From: Malonomonas sp036526255
GTDB lineage: Bacteria > Desulfobacterota > Desulfuromonadia > Desulfuromonadales > Geopsychrobacteraceae
Assembly: GCA_036526255.1 (NCBI GenBank)
Contig: DATCYW010000022.1
Coordinates: 7,357 to 71,356, forward strand
Reading direction: 5' to 3'
Length of the DNA stretch: 64,000 nt
Shown here: in pieces, positions 7,434-15,366 of the stretch
Numbering within the stretch: position 1 is the stretch's first letter
Layout of the letters: every line of letters starts with the position of its first letter
Notes under the pieces: model-generated
Seen by the model: the letters and a program-made list of their open reading frames with translations, nothing else
What the model was told of the DNA's origin: nothing
Database searches by the model: none
Program-made: the position numbers and the translations under genes

Positions 7434-8597
7434 TTAAATAAAGCGCTTCATCAGCTCGGTAATGGTCGTGTCGATGTTGTCCGTAGTAATGCCGAACTGC
7501 GTACAGGCCGCGGCGGCCCGCTGGCGGCGATCAGTGCGCTGCAGATCATCGAGCCGGGCAAACAGCCCCATCCGCCGTCCGACCTGGTAGAGCATCTGTT
7601 CTTCTGCCGACAGCGCGAAGAAGCGCCGGATCACACCGGTCATTGCCGCCTTGTCTTCCGGGTAGCGCCCTTCAATCTCCTGAAACAGGTTGAGAATGTG
7701 GTCGCTCTTCACTGTGCTGCTGATGCCATCGAGAGTTTCCAGAAACAGCAGGATTTCTTCAGCGACCTCCTTGTCACAGAGCTTGACGAAAGAGCCGTCC
7801 TGCCAGTCGTTGAACAGTTCGGTGTGATTGGGGATCGCCAGAGTGCGCAGGCGGATGAAATCAGCGTCGATCTGATTCAGCGCCGCGGCGGTTTCCAGCG
7901 CATGCTCACGCGACAGCGTGCGGCCGCCAAGTCCCGGCATCACGTATTCGGAGAGCTGCATGCCGACCCGCTTCACCTTCTGTCCGGCGCGGATGTGCAT
8001 CGCCTGGTCGGTGCCTTTCTGCACTATCTTCAACACCGCGTCGCTGCCTGACTCCATGCCGATATGAATCCGGTTCAGGCCGGCCGCCGCGATCCGCTGC
8101 AGATCGTCCTCACTGATCCGGTCGATGGTCTGCGAACGCGCATAAGAGGTGATCCGTTCAACCTGCGGGAAACACTGCCGGATATGTTGCAGGATGACCA
8201 CCAGCTCGGCCGGTTTGATGACCAGGCTGTTGGCATCCTGCAGAAAGATCGACTGCATCCCCTCGCCCAGCCAGTTGTAGGCAGCGTACAGCGCCATCTG
8301 TTCAGCATCGCCTAGACCATTCGCCAGCTCGCTCACCACATGATAGTTGAGTCCGCCAGCAGTGTTGGCGCGCTCCTGCAGCAGCGTCAGATAATGATGA
8401 ACACTGTCGATATCCTTAAGGATATGCTCCAGTGGGCGCAGGGAAAAACTGTCTCGTTTGTAGATCGAACAGAAAGTGCAGCGGTTCCAGGGGCAGTTGC
8501 GCGAAATCCGCAGCAACAGGCTGGCGGCTTCACTCGGCGGGCGGATCGGCCCCTGCTCGAAGCCGCGGTATTCGGAGGGTGATGCTGGTTCGGTCAT
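7434..8597 (-). CDS. Radical SAM protein with CX4CX2C cluster motif
   Basis: A 387-residue radical SAM enzyme. The cluster cysteines are Cys35, Cys40 and Cys43 in NCPWNRCTFCSIYK, a CX4CX2C spacing rather than the usual CX3CX2C. HIGMESGSDAVLKIVQKGT and YVMPGLGG are typical SAM-barrel segments of the Elp3/MiaB-like class, and there is no N-terminal cobalamin-binding domain. The start at 8597 is preceded by AGAAGG at seven bases; the longer reading from 8723 lacks such a site. The 37-base gap to the kinase-like gene suggests an operon. Substrate unknown. Confidence 0.83.
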   Translation of the reverse strand: MTEPASPSEYRGFEQGPIRPPSEAASLLLRISRNCPWNRCTFCSIYKRDSFSLRPLEHILKDIDSVHHYLTLLQERANTAGGLNYHVVSELANGLGDAEQMALYAAYNWLGEGMQSIFLQDANSLVIKPAELVVILQHIRQCFPQVERITSYARSQTIDRISEDDLQRIAAAGLNRIHIGMESGSDAVLKIVQKGTDQAMHIRAGQKVKRVGMQLSEYVMPGLGGRTLSREHALETAAALNQIDADFIRLRTLAIPNHTELFNDWQDGSFVKLCDKEVAEEILLFLETLDGISSTVKSDHILNLFQEIEGRYPEDKAAMTGVIRRFFALSAEEQMLYQVGRRMGLFARLDDLQRTDRRQRAAAACTQFGITTDNIDTTITELMKRFI

Positions 8598-8791
8598 GAT
8601 CAAACCTTCTGGTGGAAAGAAATCGGTCAAAACTAAGACACTCCCGGTAAAAGTACAACGAACCTGCCGTGAATATCCAGCAGAGTGCCGATAAAAAAAA
8701 TCGGTTTCAGCCGTTGCCCTCACGGCAACCGGTGGTAAAGTTGACGAATTCAGTCAGTTACCTTTTAAAACCGATAACAAGGAGTAAAGCG

Positions 8792-9529
8792 ATGAGATCA
8801 ATCCTAACGTTTTTCTGTTTGCTCACTTTTGCCTCGGTTGCCTGTGCCGCCGGCAGCAGTGTCACCTATAGTGTCAACGGCCAGGAATACGAAGGCTATT
8901 ACGTCAGCCCCGGCGCAGATGCGCCGCTGGTGCTGCTGATTCACGACTGGGATGGACTGACCGATTACGAGGTGAAACGGGCCGAGATGCTGGCCGCCAT
9001 GGGCTATGCGGTGTTTGCCGCCGATCTGTTCGGTAAAGGTGTGCGGCCGACCGAAGTGCAGGACAAGCGCCAGCACACCGGCGAACTTTATAAGGATCGC
9101 GCCAAAATGCGGGCGCTGCTGAACGGCGCGCTGGCGACCGCCAAAACGCAAGGGGGCAATATAGCTAACGCGGTGACCATGGGTTACTGTTTCGGCGGCG
9201 CGGCGGTGCTTGAATTTGCCCGCTCCGGAGTCGAGATGAAAGGCTTTGCCACCTTCCACGGCGGCCTGCAGACCCCCGAGGGGCAAAACTACTCGCAGAC
9301 CAAAGGACCGCTCTTAATCATGCACGGCAGCGCCGACAGCGCCATCCCCATGGAGCAGTTCGCCGCGCTGGCGGTCGAACTTGAAACACAGGGCGTCAGC
9401 CACGAAATGATCACCTACAGCGGCGCTCCGCATGCCTTTACCGTGTATGGCGGCACAAACTACCGCAAAGATGCGGATGAGAAATCCTGGCAGCGCTTCA
9501 GTGACTACCTGAACCAGACCCTGCGCTGA
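8792..9529 (+). CDS. Secreted dienelactone hydrolase family protein
   Basis: A 245-residue alpha/beta hydrolase with a Sec signal peptide (residues 1 to about 19, cleavage near SVACA/A). The catalytic elements of the dienelactone hydrolase family are visible: the nucleophile Cys133 in GYCFGGAAVL, an aspartate in HGSADSAIP and a histidine in GAPHAFT. The protein should be periplasmic and hydrolyse an ester or lactone; dienelactone itself is unlikely because no aromatic-degradation genes are nearby. The ATG at 8792 has AAGGAG seven bases upstream. It is followed after 37 bases by a small conserved gene. Confidence 0.85.
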   Translation: MRSILTFFCLLTFASVACAAGSSVTYSVNGQEYEGYYVSPGADAPLVLLIHDWDGLTDYEVKRAEMLAAMGYAVFAADLFGKGVRPTEVQDKRQHTGELYKDRAKMRALLNGALATAKTQGGNIANAVTMGYCFGGAAVLEFARSGVEMKGFATFHGGLQTPEGQNYSQTKGPLLIMHGSADSAIPMEQFAALAVELETQGVSHEMITYSGAPHAFTVYGGTNYRKDADEKSWQRFSDYLNQTLR

Positions 9530-9566
9530 GAAAAACCACGCCGAAGCGGCGTTAAGGACTGCCCTG

Positions 9567-9815
9567 ATGAATGAACCAACCTGGCAGGTTCGGGTCATCT
9601 GCTACTCAGGCTATCGGGGGGAAGAAACTCCACGCCGTTTCTACCTGGAGAAACGGCTGGTCGAAGTGGCCGAGCTGGTCGATCGCTGGCTGGCCCCCGA
9701 CCACCGTTATTTCAAAGTCCGCTGCAAGGCTGGCGACCAGTATATTCTGCGCCACGACAATCGGAACGACTGCTGGGAACTGACCCTGTTTGAAAGTGCG
9801 GATAATTTTCGTTGA
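9567..9815 (+). CDS. Small conserved hypothetical protein
   Basis: An 82-residue soluble protein that I do not recognise as a named family, although the style (WQVRVICYSGYRGEETPRRF, followed by a short alpha/beta arrangement rich in charged residues) resembles small conserved proteins in delta-proteobacterial genomes. It has no signal peptide, membrane segment or metal-binding cysteine pair (two isolated cysteines only). It follows the hydrolase gene by 37 bases and is closed by a strong terminator, so it is probably the last gene of that transcript. Function unknown. Confidence 0.65.
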   Translation: MNEPTWQVRVICYSGYRGEETPRRFYLEKRLVEVAELVDRWLAPDHRYFKVRCKAGDQYILRHDNRNDCWELTLFESADNFR

Positions 9816-9840
9816 TGAGGCCGGTTCTCGGACGGTCAAA

Positions 9841-9881
9841 AAACGAAAAGGCGGAGTCAAATTGACTCCGCCTTTTCGTTT
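9841..9881. terminator. Strong bidirectional terminator
   Basis: A near-perfect 20-bp inverted repeat (AAACGAAAAGGCGGAGTCAA and its complement) with a very small loop, ending in TTTT on the plus strand and starting with an A-run that serves the minus strand. It separates the small plus-strand gene ending at 9815 from the convergent PEP-CTERM gene, whose original stop lies at 9903. Confidence 0.92.
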
Positions 9882-9902
9882 TAAGCTACGTCAGAAGAAC
9901 TT

Positions 9903-10527
9903 TTATGCAGTCTGCCGTTTCCGCCCGTACCAGGCCAGACCAACCAGACCACAACCAAGCAGGAGCATGGTTGAAGGCTCAGGGACAGGAGTTACGGCGG
10001 TGATCATCGTCGAGAAATAGGCCTGATTGTTCGCTTCATTGGCGGCATTATTGTTACCTGCCCACACCCTAGGTAGCGCTACTGGAGACCTCAGGCCGAT
10101 TCCCCCAAGGGCTAACGCCGTTAAGACCGTAACCGGTCAGTGCCGTCTTGGTATCGGCCCACCCCGTGCCGTTACCACTCCAGTCGACAGTGTTGGTCAA
10201 CAGGGTCATCAAATTGTTTGAAAACACATGATCGGTTCCAGAAAGAGAAAACTCTCCGAGGAAGCCGGCGGGACCCCCCTGATCGTAACCATAGACATGC
10301 AGAAAATAATCCATACCTGAGGTCAGCGTCGTGGTGTTGACAAAGGTCGTGGGCCAACTATTCCCAGCGCCAAACTGAACTCCGGCCGCCGTATCACTGG
10401 TGGACAGGTAGACCTGATAGCCGTTATCCATATTAATTCTGGATGTCAGAGTGGTCGCTCCAACCATCCCGGCCATCCCAAATAAAAATGTGACGGCAAC
10501 TAATCCTGACAATACTTTTCTTTTCAT
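9903..10527 (-). pseudogene. PEP-CTERM protein gene interrupted by a +1 frameshift
   Basis: The reading frame from ATG 10527 (RBS-like AGGGG upstream; an earlier ATG at 10545 lacks one) encodes a signal peptide ending near MVGA and a secreted domain, then stops at a TAG at 10069-10071 after NRPEVSSSAT. Directly downstream in another frame, bases 10070-9903 encode WAGNNNAANEANNQAYFST followed by VPEPSTMLLLGCGLVGL and YGRKRQ, a textbook PEP-CTERM sorting tag (PEP motif, hydrophobic helix, basic tail). Removing one A at about 10070 joins the two parts as SATWVWAGNNN. The intact product would be an exosortase substrate for the outer surface or matrix. The shift may be a true mutation, a switch, or a sequencing error; no exosortase gene is in the window. 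Confidence 0.85.
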
Positions 10528-10545
10528 AGTGTGGCCCCTGCTCAT

Positions 10546-10866
10546 TAAAAATAAATACTTACGTTAGAATGCTTCGTTCTTCGACAATTGAAACCCAAGA
10601 CTAATCAGTGCAATTCTAACTCCAGCAACGCAAAACATTGATTTAACAGACAACCATCTTTATGAACTGGCGGGACCAGCAGGGTTGTAAGGTTTGCCGA
10701 TAGAGTTTCCTTGCTCTTTCTACGGTCAGAAGCAGCGAATGGGTATCGACCTGACAAACCCTGATTGGCCATCGCCCGGCACTGACATTAAACACCGGAG
10801 CGAACGCTACAGACAAACTTACACCTGCAGCAATCCAACTGACACTGAATTGCCAGTCAGACTCTC
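10546..10866. other. Intergenic stretch, A+T-richer, no gene seen
   Basis: This 321-base gap between the PEP-CTERM gene and the Ni-SOD gene holds the promoter side of the former and the 3' side of the latter. I see no supported open frame. A weak stem (CTGAC...GTCAG, 10839-10860) just beyond the Ni-SOD stop could be an imperfect terminator. Base composition is visibly poorer in G+C than the flanking regions. Confidence 0.4.
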
Positions 10867-11334
10867 TTAATGCTTATGTTCAGGATAATAAACCGACAAC
10901 GCCTCAATACTTTCTCTCAAGCTGCTTGCCTGATCGACAGCCGCATTCTGTTTGGCCTTCATTGCCGCGACAATGACTGAATGATGATTTTTCAAACGTT
11001 CCAGGTAATCTTTTTGTTCCGGCTTGACCCGTTGCGTCAAAAAATAATCACTGATTGTCAGGATGATATTCTGTGCATGTTTTTCTTTATTCATGACCCA
11101 GCGAATCAGCTGGTTTTGCGATTGTGCATCGGACTTGCCTGACAATTCAGCTATTAATTTGGCGGATTTTTCGATGGTTGCAGCATCTTCCAACATCAGT
11201 TGAACGCGGGCAGCGTCGTCATAAATTCCGCAAGGGATCTGGCAGTGAGCAAATAGCGTTTGCGGCTGCACCAGAACCGTCCCGGAGACGACAAGGCCAA
11301 TCAACAACAGCAGACTTCTCAATGGTTTCGTCAT
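10867..11334 (-). CDS. sodN: Nickel superoxide dismutase, exported
   Basis: A 155-residue protein carrying the nickel hook of Ni-SOD: His30-Cys31-x-x-Pro34-Cys35-Gly36-x-Tyr38-Asp39 (HCQIPCGIYDD). In Ni-SOD the free N-terminal amine, His1, Cys2 and Cys6 bind nickel, so the preceding 29 residues must be removed. Here they form a hydrophobic signal peptide (SLLLLIGLVVSG) ending TLFA/H, which places the cleavage exactly before the histidine. The rest is the expected four-helix bundle with KHAQNIILTISDYF. The enzyme converts superoxide to peroxide and oxygen, probably in the periplasm. No SodX-type protease gene is adjacent. The gene lies in an A+T-richer patch, which may mean acquisition by transfer. 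Confidence 0.88.
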   Translation of the reverse strand: MTKPLRSLLLLIGLVVSGTVLVQPQTLFAHCQIPCGIYDDAARVQLMLEDAATIEKSAKLIAELSGKSDAQSQNQLIRWVMNKEKHAQNIILTISDYFLTQRVKPEQKDYLERLKNHHSVIVAAMKAKQNAAVDQASSLRESIEALSVYYPEHKH

Positions 11335-11379
11335 CGCTTCCTCCTTCGGGATGGTTGAACTTAAAAAAGAGCAGGTCCC

Positions 11380-11727
11380 CTACCCTGCTTTTTCGTTTCT
11401 TTCGGGTACGGAATTCGCCGCGTCTTTGGGCTGTTCCTCCTTGATCTTTTTACTTCGATACCCCGGCTTGACCAGCACTTCTAAATAAAAGGATTCCAGC
11501 TGTTTTTCTTCGGCTTGAGAGATATATTTGTTGATTGCCGACAGATGAATAACCTCACTACTGGCTTCATCAATTCCAAACCGGCAGTCAAAGTCCCAAA
11601 AGTCTACGTCGGGGGGGAGGGTCTTGTTCCGTTCTCTTTTGATGTATTTTTTAACTTCATGCTTGATTGCTTCAACGAGCCTTGGAACCTTGATCTTCGG
11701 GTGGGTCATTTTAAAGGTTTTTTTCAT
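11380..11727 (-). CDS. DUF6172 family protein
   Basis: A 115-residue soluble protein whose start KKTFKMTHPKIKVPRLVEAIKHEVKKYIKRERNKTLP and following VDFWDFDCRFG match, as far as I can recall, the small DUF6172 family (reported here in short pieces: HPKIKVPRLVEAIKHEV, KYIKRERNKTLP). It is lysine-rich, has no membrane segment, and ends in a charged, probably disordered tail after about residue 90. Function unknown. It precedes the Ni-SOD gene on the same strand with a 45-base gap, so the two may be co-transcribed. Confidence 0.7.
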   Translation of the reverse strand: MKKTFKMTHPKIKVPRLVEAIKHEVKKYIKRERNKTLPPDVDFWDFDCRFGIDEASSEVIHLSAINKYISQAEEKQLESFYLEVLVKPGYRSKKIKEEQPKDAANSVPERNEKAG

Positions 11728-11883
11728 AGCAAATCCATTCAGTCTGATTAAGATAATTAAAAGCTAACAGCATAATGGCATAGTATCACCAACAAGTGCT
11801 TTTCCAAGTTTTGAAAACCGACAATTTCGGTTAACATCTTCTATCGAGAGTTACACTGATTCCATAACCTGGGAGGTCTATGA

Positions 11884-12228
11884 ATGAAAATCACCAGCCT
11901 GCAGCAATGTGAAAAAACCGCTGTCAATCTCGAAGGCGCCAAAGGTGCGGTCCGGCAGGTGCCGATCGGTAAAGCCGACGGCGCGCCGAATTTTTCGATC
12001 CGCGTCTTTACTCTGGAGCCGGGCGGTCACACCCCCCACCATATTCACGAGAGTGAACACCTGAATTATATCCTTGAAGGGAGCGGAGTGGCGATGGAGG
12101 GGGATACGCCAAGGGCGATCAGCAAGGGGGATTTTGTGCTGGTCACGCCGCGCGAAAAGCACCAGTACCGCAACACCGGTGAGGTGCCGCTGGTTTTCAT
12201 GTGCATGGTTCCCAGCCAGTACGAGTAA
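11884..12228 (+). CDS. Cupin domain protein
   Basis: A 114-residue single-domain cupin. The first cupin motif is seen in GGHTPHHIHESEHLNYILEGSG (given as GGHTPHHIHESEHLNYILEG) with three histidines and a glutamate positioned as metal ligands, and the second motif in KGDFVLVTPREKHQYRNTG with the fourth ligand histidine. The protein probably binds a divalent metal and a small ligand; substrate is not predictable. The ATG at 11884 has GGGAGG eight bases upstream. It is a single gene followed after about 100 bases by the parvulin gene. Confidence 0.87.
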   Translation: MKITSLQQCEKTAVNLEGAKGAVRQVPIGKADGAPNFSIRVFTLEPGGHTPHHIHESEHLNYILEGSGVAMEGDTPRAISKGDFVLVTPREKHQYRNTGEVPLVFMCMVPSQYE

Positions 12229-12326
12229 AAATACCAGCATTACCTGGCTGACAGTGTTGGACAACAGACCGCAGATCGGCTATGAATAGTCGCTTTGTTA
12301 CTACACTCAACAAAAGGAGCTTTATC

Positions 12327-12608
12327 ATGGCTAAAGCAAGTGCCCGCCACATTCTGGTGCCCAGCGAAGCGGACTGTCTCACCCTGAAAAAACTGATCGA
12401 AGGTGGCGAAGACTTCGCCGAAGTGGCAAAAGTTCACTCCAAGTGCCCGTCCGGCAAACAGGGCGGTGGGCTGGGTGAATTTTCCCCCGGCCAGATGGTC
12501 AAGGAATTTGACGAGGTGGTTTTCTCCGGCGAAATCGGCAAAGTGCACGGCCCGGTCAAGACCCAGTTCGGCTACCACCTGATCGAAATCAACTACCGCA
12601 TCGCCTGA
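12327..12608 (+). CDS. Parvulin-type peptidyl-prolyl isomerase
   Basis: A 93-residue single-domain rotamase of the PpiC/parvulin type: KASARHILVPSEADC begins the domain, followed by GEDFAEVAKVHSKCPSGKQGG, the FSPGQMVKEFDEVVF helix and the closing VKTQFGYHLIEI strand. Length and motifs match E. coli PpiC. It has no signal peptide, so it acts in the cytoplasm on peptidyl-prolyl bonds. The ATG at 12327 has AAGGAG seven bases upstream; an in-frame ATG at 12282 has none. A stem-loop terminator follows. Confidence 0.92.
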   Translation: MAKASARHILVPSEADCLTLKKLIEGGEDFAEVAKVHSKCPSGKQGGGLGEFSPGQMVKEFDEVVFSGEIGKVHGPVKTQFGYHLIEINYRIA

Positions 12609-12635
12609 TCAGCTTTGTGCCCGAATAACTGAAAA

Positions 12636-12675
12636 CAACAAAGCCGCTGGGCGAAAATGACCAGCGGCTTTGTTG
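12636..12675 (+). terminator. Stem-loop terminator after the parvulin gene
   Basis: A perfect 15-bp inverted repeat (CAACAAAGCCGCTGG and complement) around a 10-base loop begins 27 bases after the parvulin stop. The T-run is short (TTTGTTG), so termination may be partial and allow some transcription into the exporter gene at 12703. Confidence 0.7.
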
Positions 12676-12702
12676 CATCCAGCAGCAATCGACAGGCCCG
12701 CC

Positions 12703-13572
12703 ATGCAGCGCACACTGATCAGTTTAATGCCATTCATATTTGTGTTTTTGTGGAGCACCGGCTTTATTGCCGCCAAGTACGCGCTACCTTTCATCACCCC
12801 TTTCTACCTGCTCTTCATCCGCATGTCGCTGACTATCGCGGTGTTCTTTCTGCTCTGCCTGCTGTTCAGAGTCAAGTGGCTTTCGCCACGCCAGGCGGGC
12901 CACCAGCTGGTGACGGGATTTCTGGTGCATGGCGTTTACCTGGGCGGGGTGTTCGCCGCGATCAAGTGGGGGATGCCGGCGGGAATCACCGCCATCGTGG
13001 TCGGTGTGCAGCCGGTGTTGACCGCCTGCCTGGGCTGGTGTTTTTTGCATGAACGGTTGCGATCAAGGCAATGGCTGGGCTTGGTCCTGGGGCTGCTGGG
13101 AGTGGTCACGGTGCTGCTCAGCACCAGTCAGCAGCAGACCGTGATCCTGACCTGGCCGGCGGTTCTGGCGGCGCTGGCGGCGCTGCTCGGCATCACGCTG
13201 GGCACTCTGTACCAGAAACGCTTCAGCAGCGGCACCAATCTGCTGGCCGGCTCAATGTGGCAGTACATCAGCGTCGCCGCGCTGATGGCGGTTCTGGCCT
13301 GGGGGCTGGAATCGCGGCAGGTCGTCTGGGATCTCCAGCTGATTCTCGCGCTCGGCTGGCTGGTGGTGGGATTATCGGTCACGGCGATCCTGCTGCTGAT
13401 GTACATGATCCGCGAAGGGGAAACAGCCAAAGTCGCCAGCTACTTCTACCTGGTGCCGCCGGTGGCCAGCATCGAGGCCTGGATTCTGTTCGGCGAATCC
13501 CTCTCGCTGGTGGCCATTCTCGCCATCGCCGCGACGGTTTTCGGCGTCTACCTGGTGGTTAAAAAAGCCTGA
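12703..13572 (+). CDS. EamA/DMT superfamily transporter
   Basis: A 289-residue membrane protein with ten hydrophobic segments and the internal two-fold EamA repeat of the drug/metabolite transporter superfamily. The first repeat opens with FVFLWSTGFIAAKYALPF; the PVLTACLGWCFLHERL and SIEAWILFGESLS segments are the conserved ends of the two repeats. It probably exports an amino acid or similar metabolite. The ATG at 12703 is chosen because the frame's earlier TTG at 12670 lies inside the upstream terminator; no strong ribosome site is visible for either. Confidence 0.83.
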   Translation: MQRTLISLMPFIFVFLWSTGFIAAKYALPFITPFYLLFIRMSLTIAVFFLLCLLFRVKWLSPRQAGHQLVTGFLVHGVYLGGVFAAIKWGMPAGITAIVVGVQPVLTACLGWCFLHERLRSRQWLGLVLGLLGVVTVLLSTSQQQTVILTWPAVLAALAALLGITLGTLYQKRFSSGTNLLAGSMWQYISVAALMAVLAWGLESRQVVWDLQLILALGWLVVGLSVTAILLLMYMIREGETAKVASYFYLVPPVASIEAWILFGESLSLVAILAIAATVFGVYLVVKKA

Positions 13573-13642
13573 AATTGGGCTGACAGCCGCTTGCAGGCAA
13601 CTGCGGTATAATTAAACTCGGTCGGCATTGAATGGAGAAACC

Positions 13643-14626
13643 ATGCGACGAACACTTTTCGGGTTGGTTATTGTCGTGGCAGCGGCACTGATCTGGTGGC
13701 TCGCAACAGAACCGAGCAGAACGGTGCGCATGGGCGGCGGCCCGCAGGGCGGCACCTTTATCGTCTATAGCGAAGGGCTGGCAGGGCTGTTGCGACAGAA
13801 GCTTCCCGACCTGCCGATCAAAGTCACCGGTTCCGGTGGGTCTGCCGCCAACCTGAACGATGTCGAAGCCGGCAAGGTGGACATCGCCCTGGTCTATGCT
13901 GGAGATGCCTATCTCGCCAGTCTGGGGCGGCTGAAACATCATCCCGAGCGACTGAAAAATGTTCTGGCGCTAGGCCGCGTTTATGGCTCCACGGCACAGC
14001 TGGTGGTACTGAAAGAGAGCCGGATAAAAACTCCGGAAGACCTGGTCAACCGGCGCGTCGCCATCGGCAGCTCCGGCTCTGGCGCGGCCCACAGCGCTGA
14101 ACGCTATTTTCGCATTCTGGGCATCTGGGACGAAATCATCCCGCTCTTTCTTGGTTACGATCTGGCGATGAAGGAGCTGACCAACCGCAGCGCCGATGCG
14201 GTCTGGCAGCTGGTCGGCGCGCCCAGTGCCTCGATCGTCGCCACCAACCGCAAACACCCCCTGCGCCTGATCGATCTTTTGGAGCTTGCCGAGCAGAGTG
14301 ATTTTTTACTCGAATACCCCTTTTACACAAGCGTCAGCATCCCGGCCGGGACCTATTTCGGCCAGCTCCAGCCGGTCGAAAGTTTTCAGGACAATGCCCT
14401 GCTGGTAGTGCACGCTGAAACCAACCCGCAGTTGATCGCCACCACCCTGCGCCTGCTCTACAGCCCGCAAGGCAAGGAACAGATGAGCCGGATTCATCCG
14501 GTCGGCAAAGATCTGGATCTGCACAAAGGGCTGCAGGGAATTCAGATCCCGCTGCACCCTGAAGCGATTAAATTCTGGCGGGAGCAGGGGATGCTCAAGG
14601 AAGACAGCAAGCAGGGAGAAGGTTAG
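13643..14626 (+). CDS. TAXI family TRAP-type solute-binding protein
   Basis: A 327-residue periplasmic or membrane-tethered binding protein of the TAXI family. It has an N-terminal signal/anchor (LFGLVIVVAAALIWWLA), followed by MGGGPQGGTFIVYSEGLAGLL and the family-typical VTGSGGSAANLNDVEAGKVDIALV and GSSGSGAAHSAERYFRILGI segments. TAXI proteins normally deliver a carboxylate or amino acid to a fused TRAP membrane subunit; no such subunit lies next to this gene. TATAAT at 13607-13612 is a likely -10 element. The ATG at 13643 has TGGAG five bases upstream. It is convergent with the DUF554 gene. Confidence 0.82.
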   Translation: MRRTLFGLVIVVAAALIWWLATEPSRTVRMGGGPQGGTFIVYSEGLAGLLRQKLPDLPIKVTGSGGSAANLNDVEAGKVDIALVYAGDAYLASLGRLKHHPERLKNVLALGRVYGSTAQLVVLKESRIKTPEDLVNRRVAIGSSGSGAAHSAERYFRILGIWDEIIPLFLGYDLAMKELTNRSADAVWQLVGAPSASIVATNRKHPLRLIDLLELAEQSDFLLEYPFYTSVSIPAGTYFGQLQPVESFQDNALLVVHAETNPQLIATTLRLLYSPQGKEQMSRIHPVGKDLDLHKGLQGIQIPLHPEAIKFWREQGMLKEDSKQGEG

Positions 14627-14637
14627 CGACGCTTGAT

Positions 14638-15321
14638 TCAGGCCATCCCGAACGCCCACAGCAATCCGACCGAGACAAACACCGCCGGCAACAGGTTGCC
14701 GACCGGCAGCCGCTTGATGCCCAGCAGATCCAGAGCGATAGCGACGATCAACAGCCCGCCGACCGCGTTCATTTCGACAATCACCGTTTCGGTCAGAATC
14801 GCCTTGGTCAGCCCGGCGGCCAGCGTGATCCCTCCCTGATAGAGCGCCAGCGGGATCGCTGAAAAGAGCACACCGATCCCCAGCGTTGAGGTCAGGGCGA
14901 TCGACGCGACCCCGTCCAGCGCTGACTTGGCGTAAAGAATGGTCGGCTTGTCCCCCATTCCATCCTGCAACGCGCCCATGATCGCCATGGCACCGACGCA
15001 GTACAGCAGGCTCGCGGTCACAAACCCCTCGGCGATTTTACCCGCGCCGGAGAAACGTTTCTGCAGCCCCAGGCCGAAAGCCTCAAGCCGTTTTTCAATC
15101 CCCAGTATTTCGCCGATCAGGCCGCCCAGGATCAGGCTGGCGATAACGATCATCAGCTGCTGACTCTGCAGCGCCAGCCTCAAGCCGATCAGCAGGACCG
15201 CCAGCCCCAGTCCGACCATCAGGGTCTGGCGCATCCGCTCGGAGAGAAAGCGTCCGGCCCAGCGACCGATCAGTGAGCCAACGATAATGGCGACGACATT
15301 GATGACGGTTCCCTGAAGAAT
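14638..15321 (-). CDS. DUF554 family membrane protein, probable AUU or AUC start
   Basis: The conserved part (from the ATG at 15234) gives 198 residues, but the same frame continues upstream as ILQGTVINVVAIIVGSLIGR and WAGRFLSER, which is the family's normal first membrane helix. Between the upstream stop codon (the end of the kinase gene) and 15234 there is no ATG, GTG or TTG. A start at ATT 15321 or ATC 15324, with AAAAGG about nine bases before, would restore the usual length of about 227 residues. The protein has around six to seven membrane helices; function unknown. Alternatives are a truncated protein from 15234 or an unrecognised base error at the start. Confidence 0.7.
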   Translation of the reverse strand: MLQGTVINVVAIIVGSLIGRWAGRFLSERMRQTLMVGLGLAVLLIGLRLALQSQQLMIVIASLILGGLIGEILGIEKRLEAFGLGLQKRFSGAGKIAEGFVTASLLYCVGAMAIMGALQDGMGDKPTILYAKSALDGVASIALTSTLGIGVLFSAIPLALYQGGITLAAGLTKAILTETVIVEMNAVGGLLIVAIALDLLGIKRLPVGNLLPAVFVSVGLLWAFGMA

Positions 15322-15366
15322 GATTGTTGAGAACCTTTTTGAAGAGATTAAGGGTTGAAGACGAAA

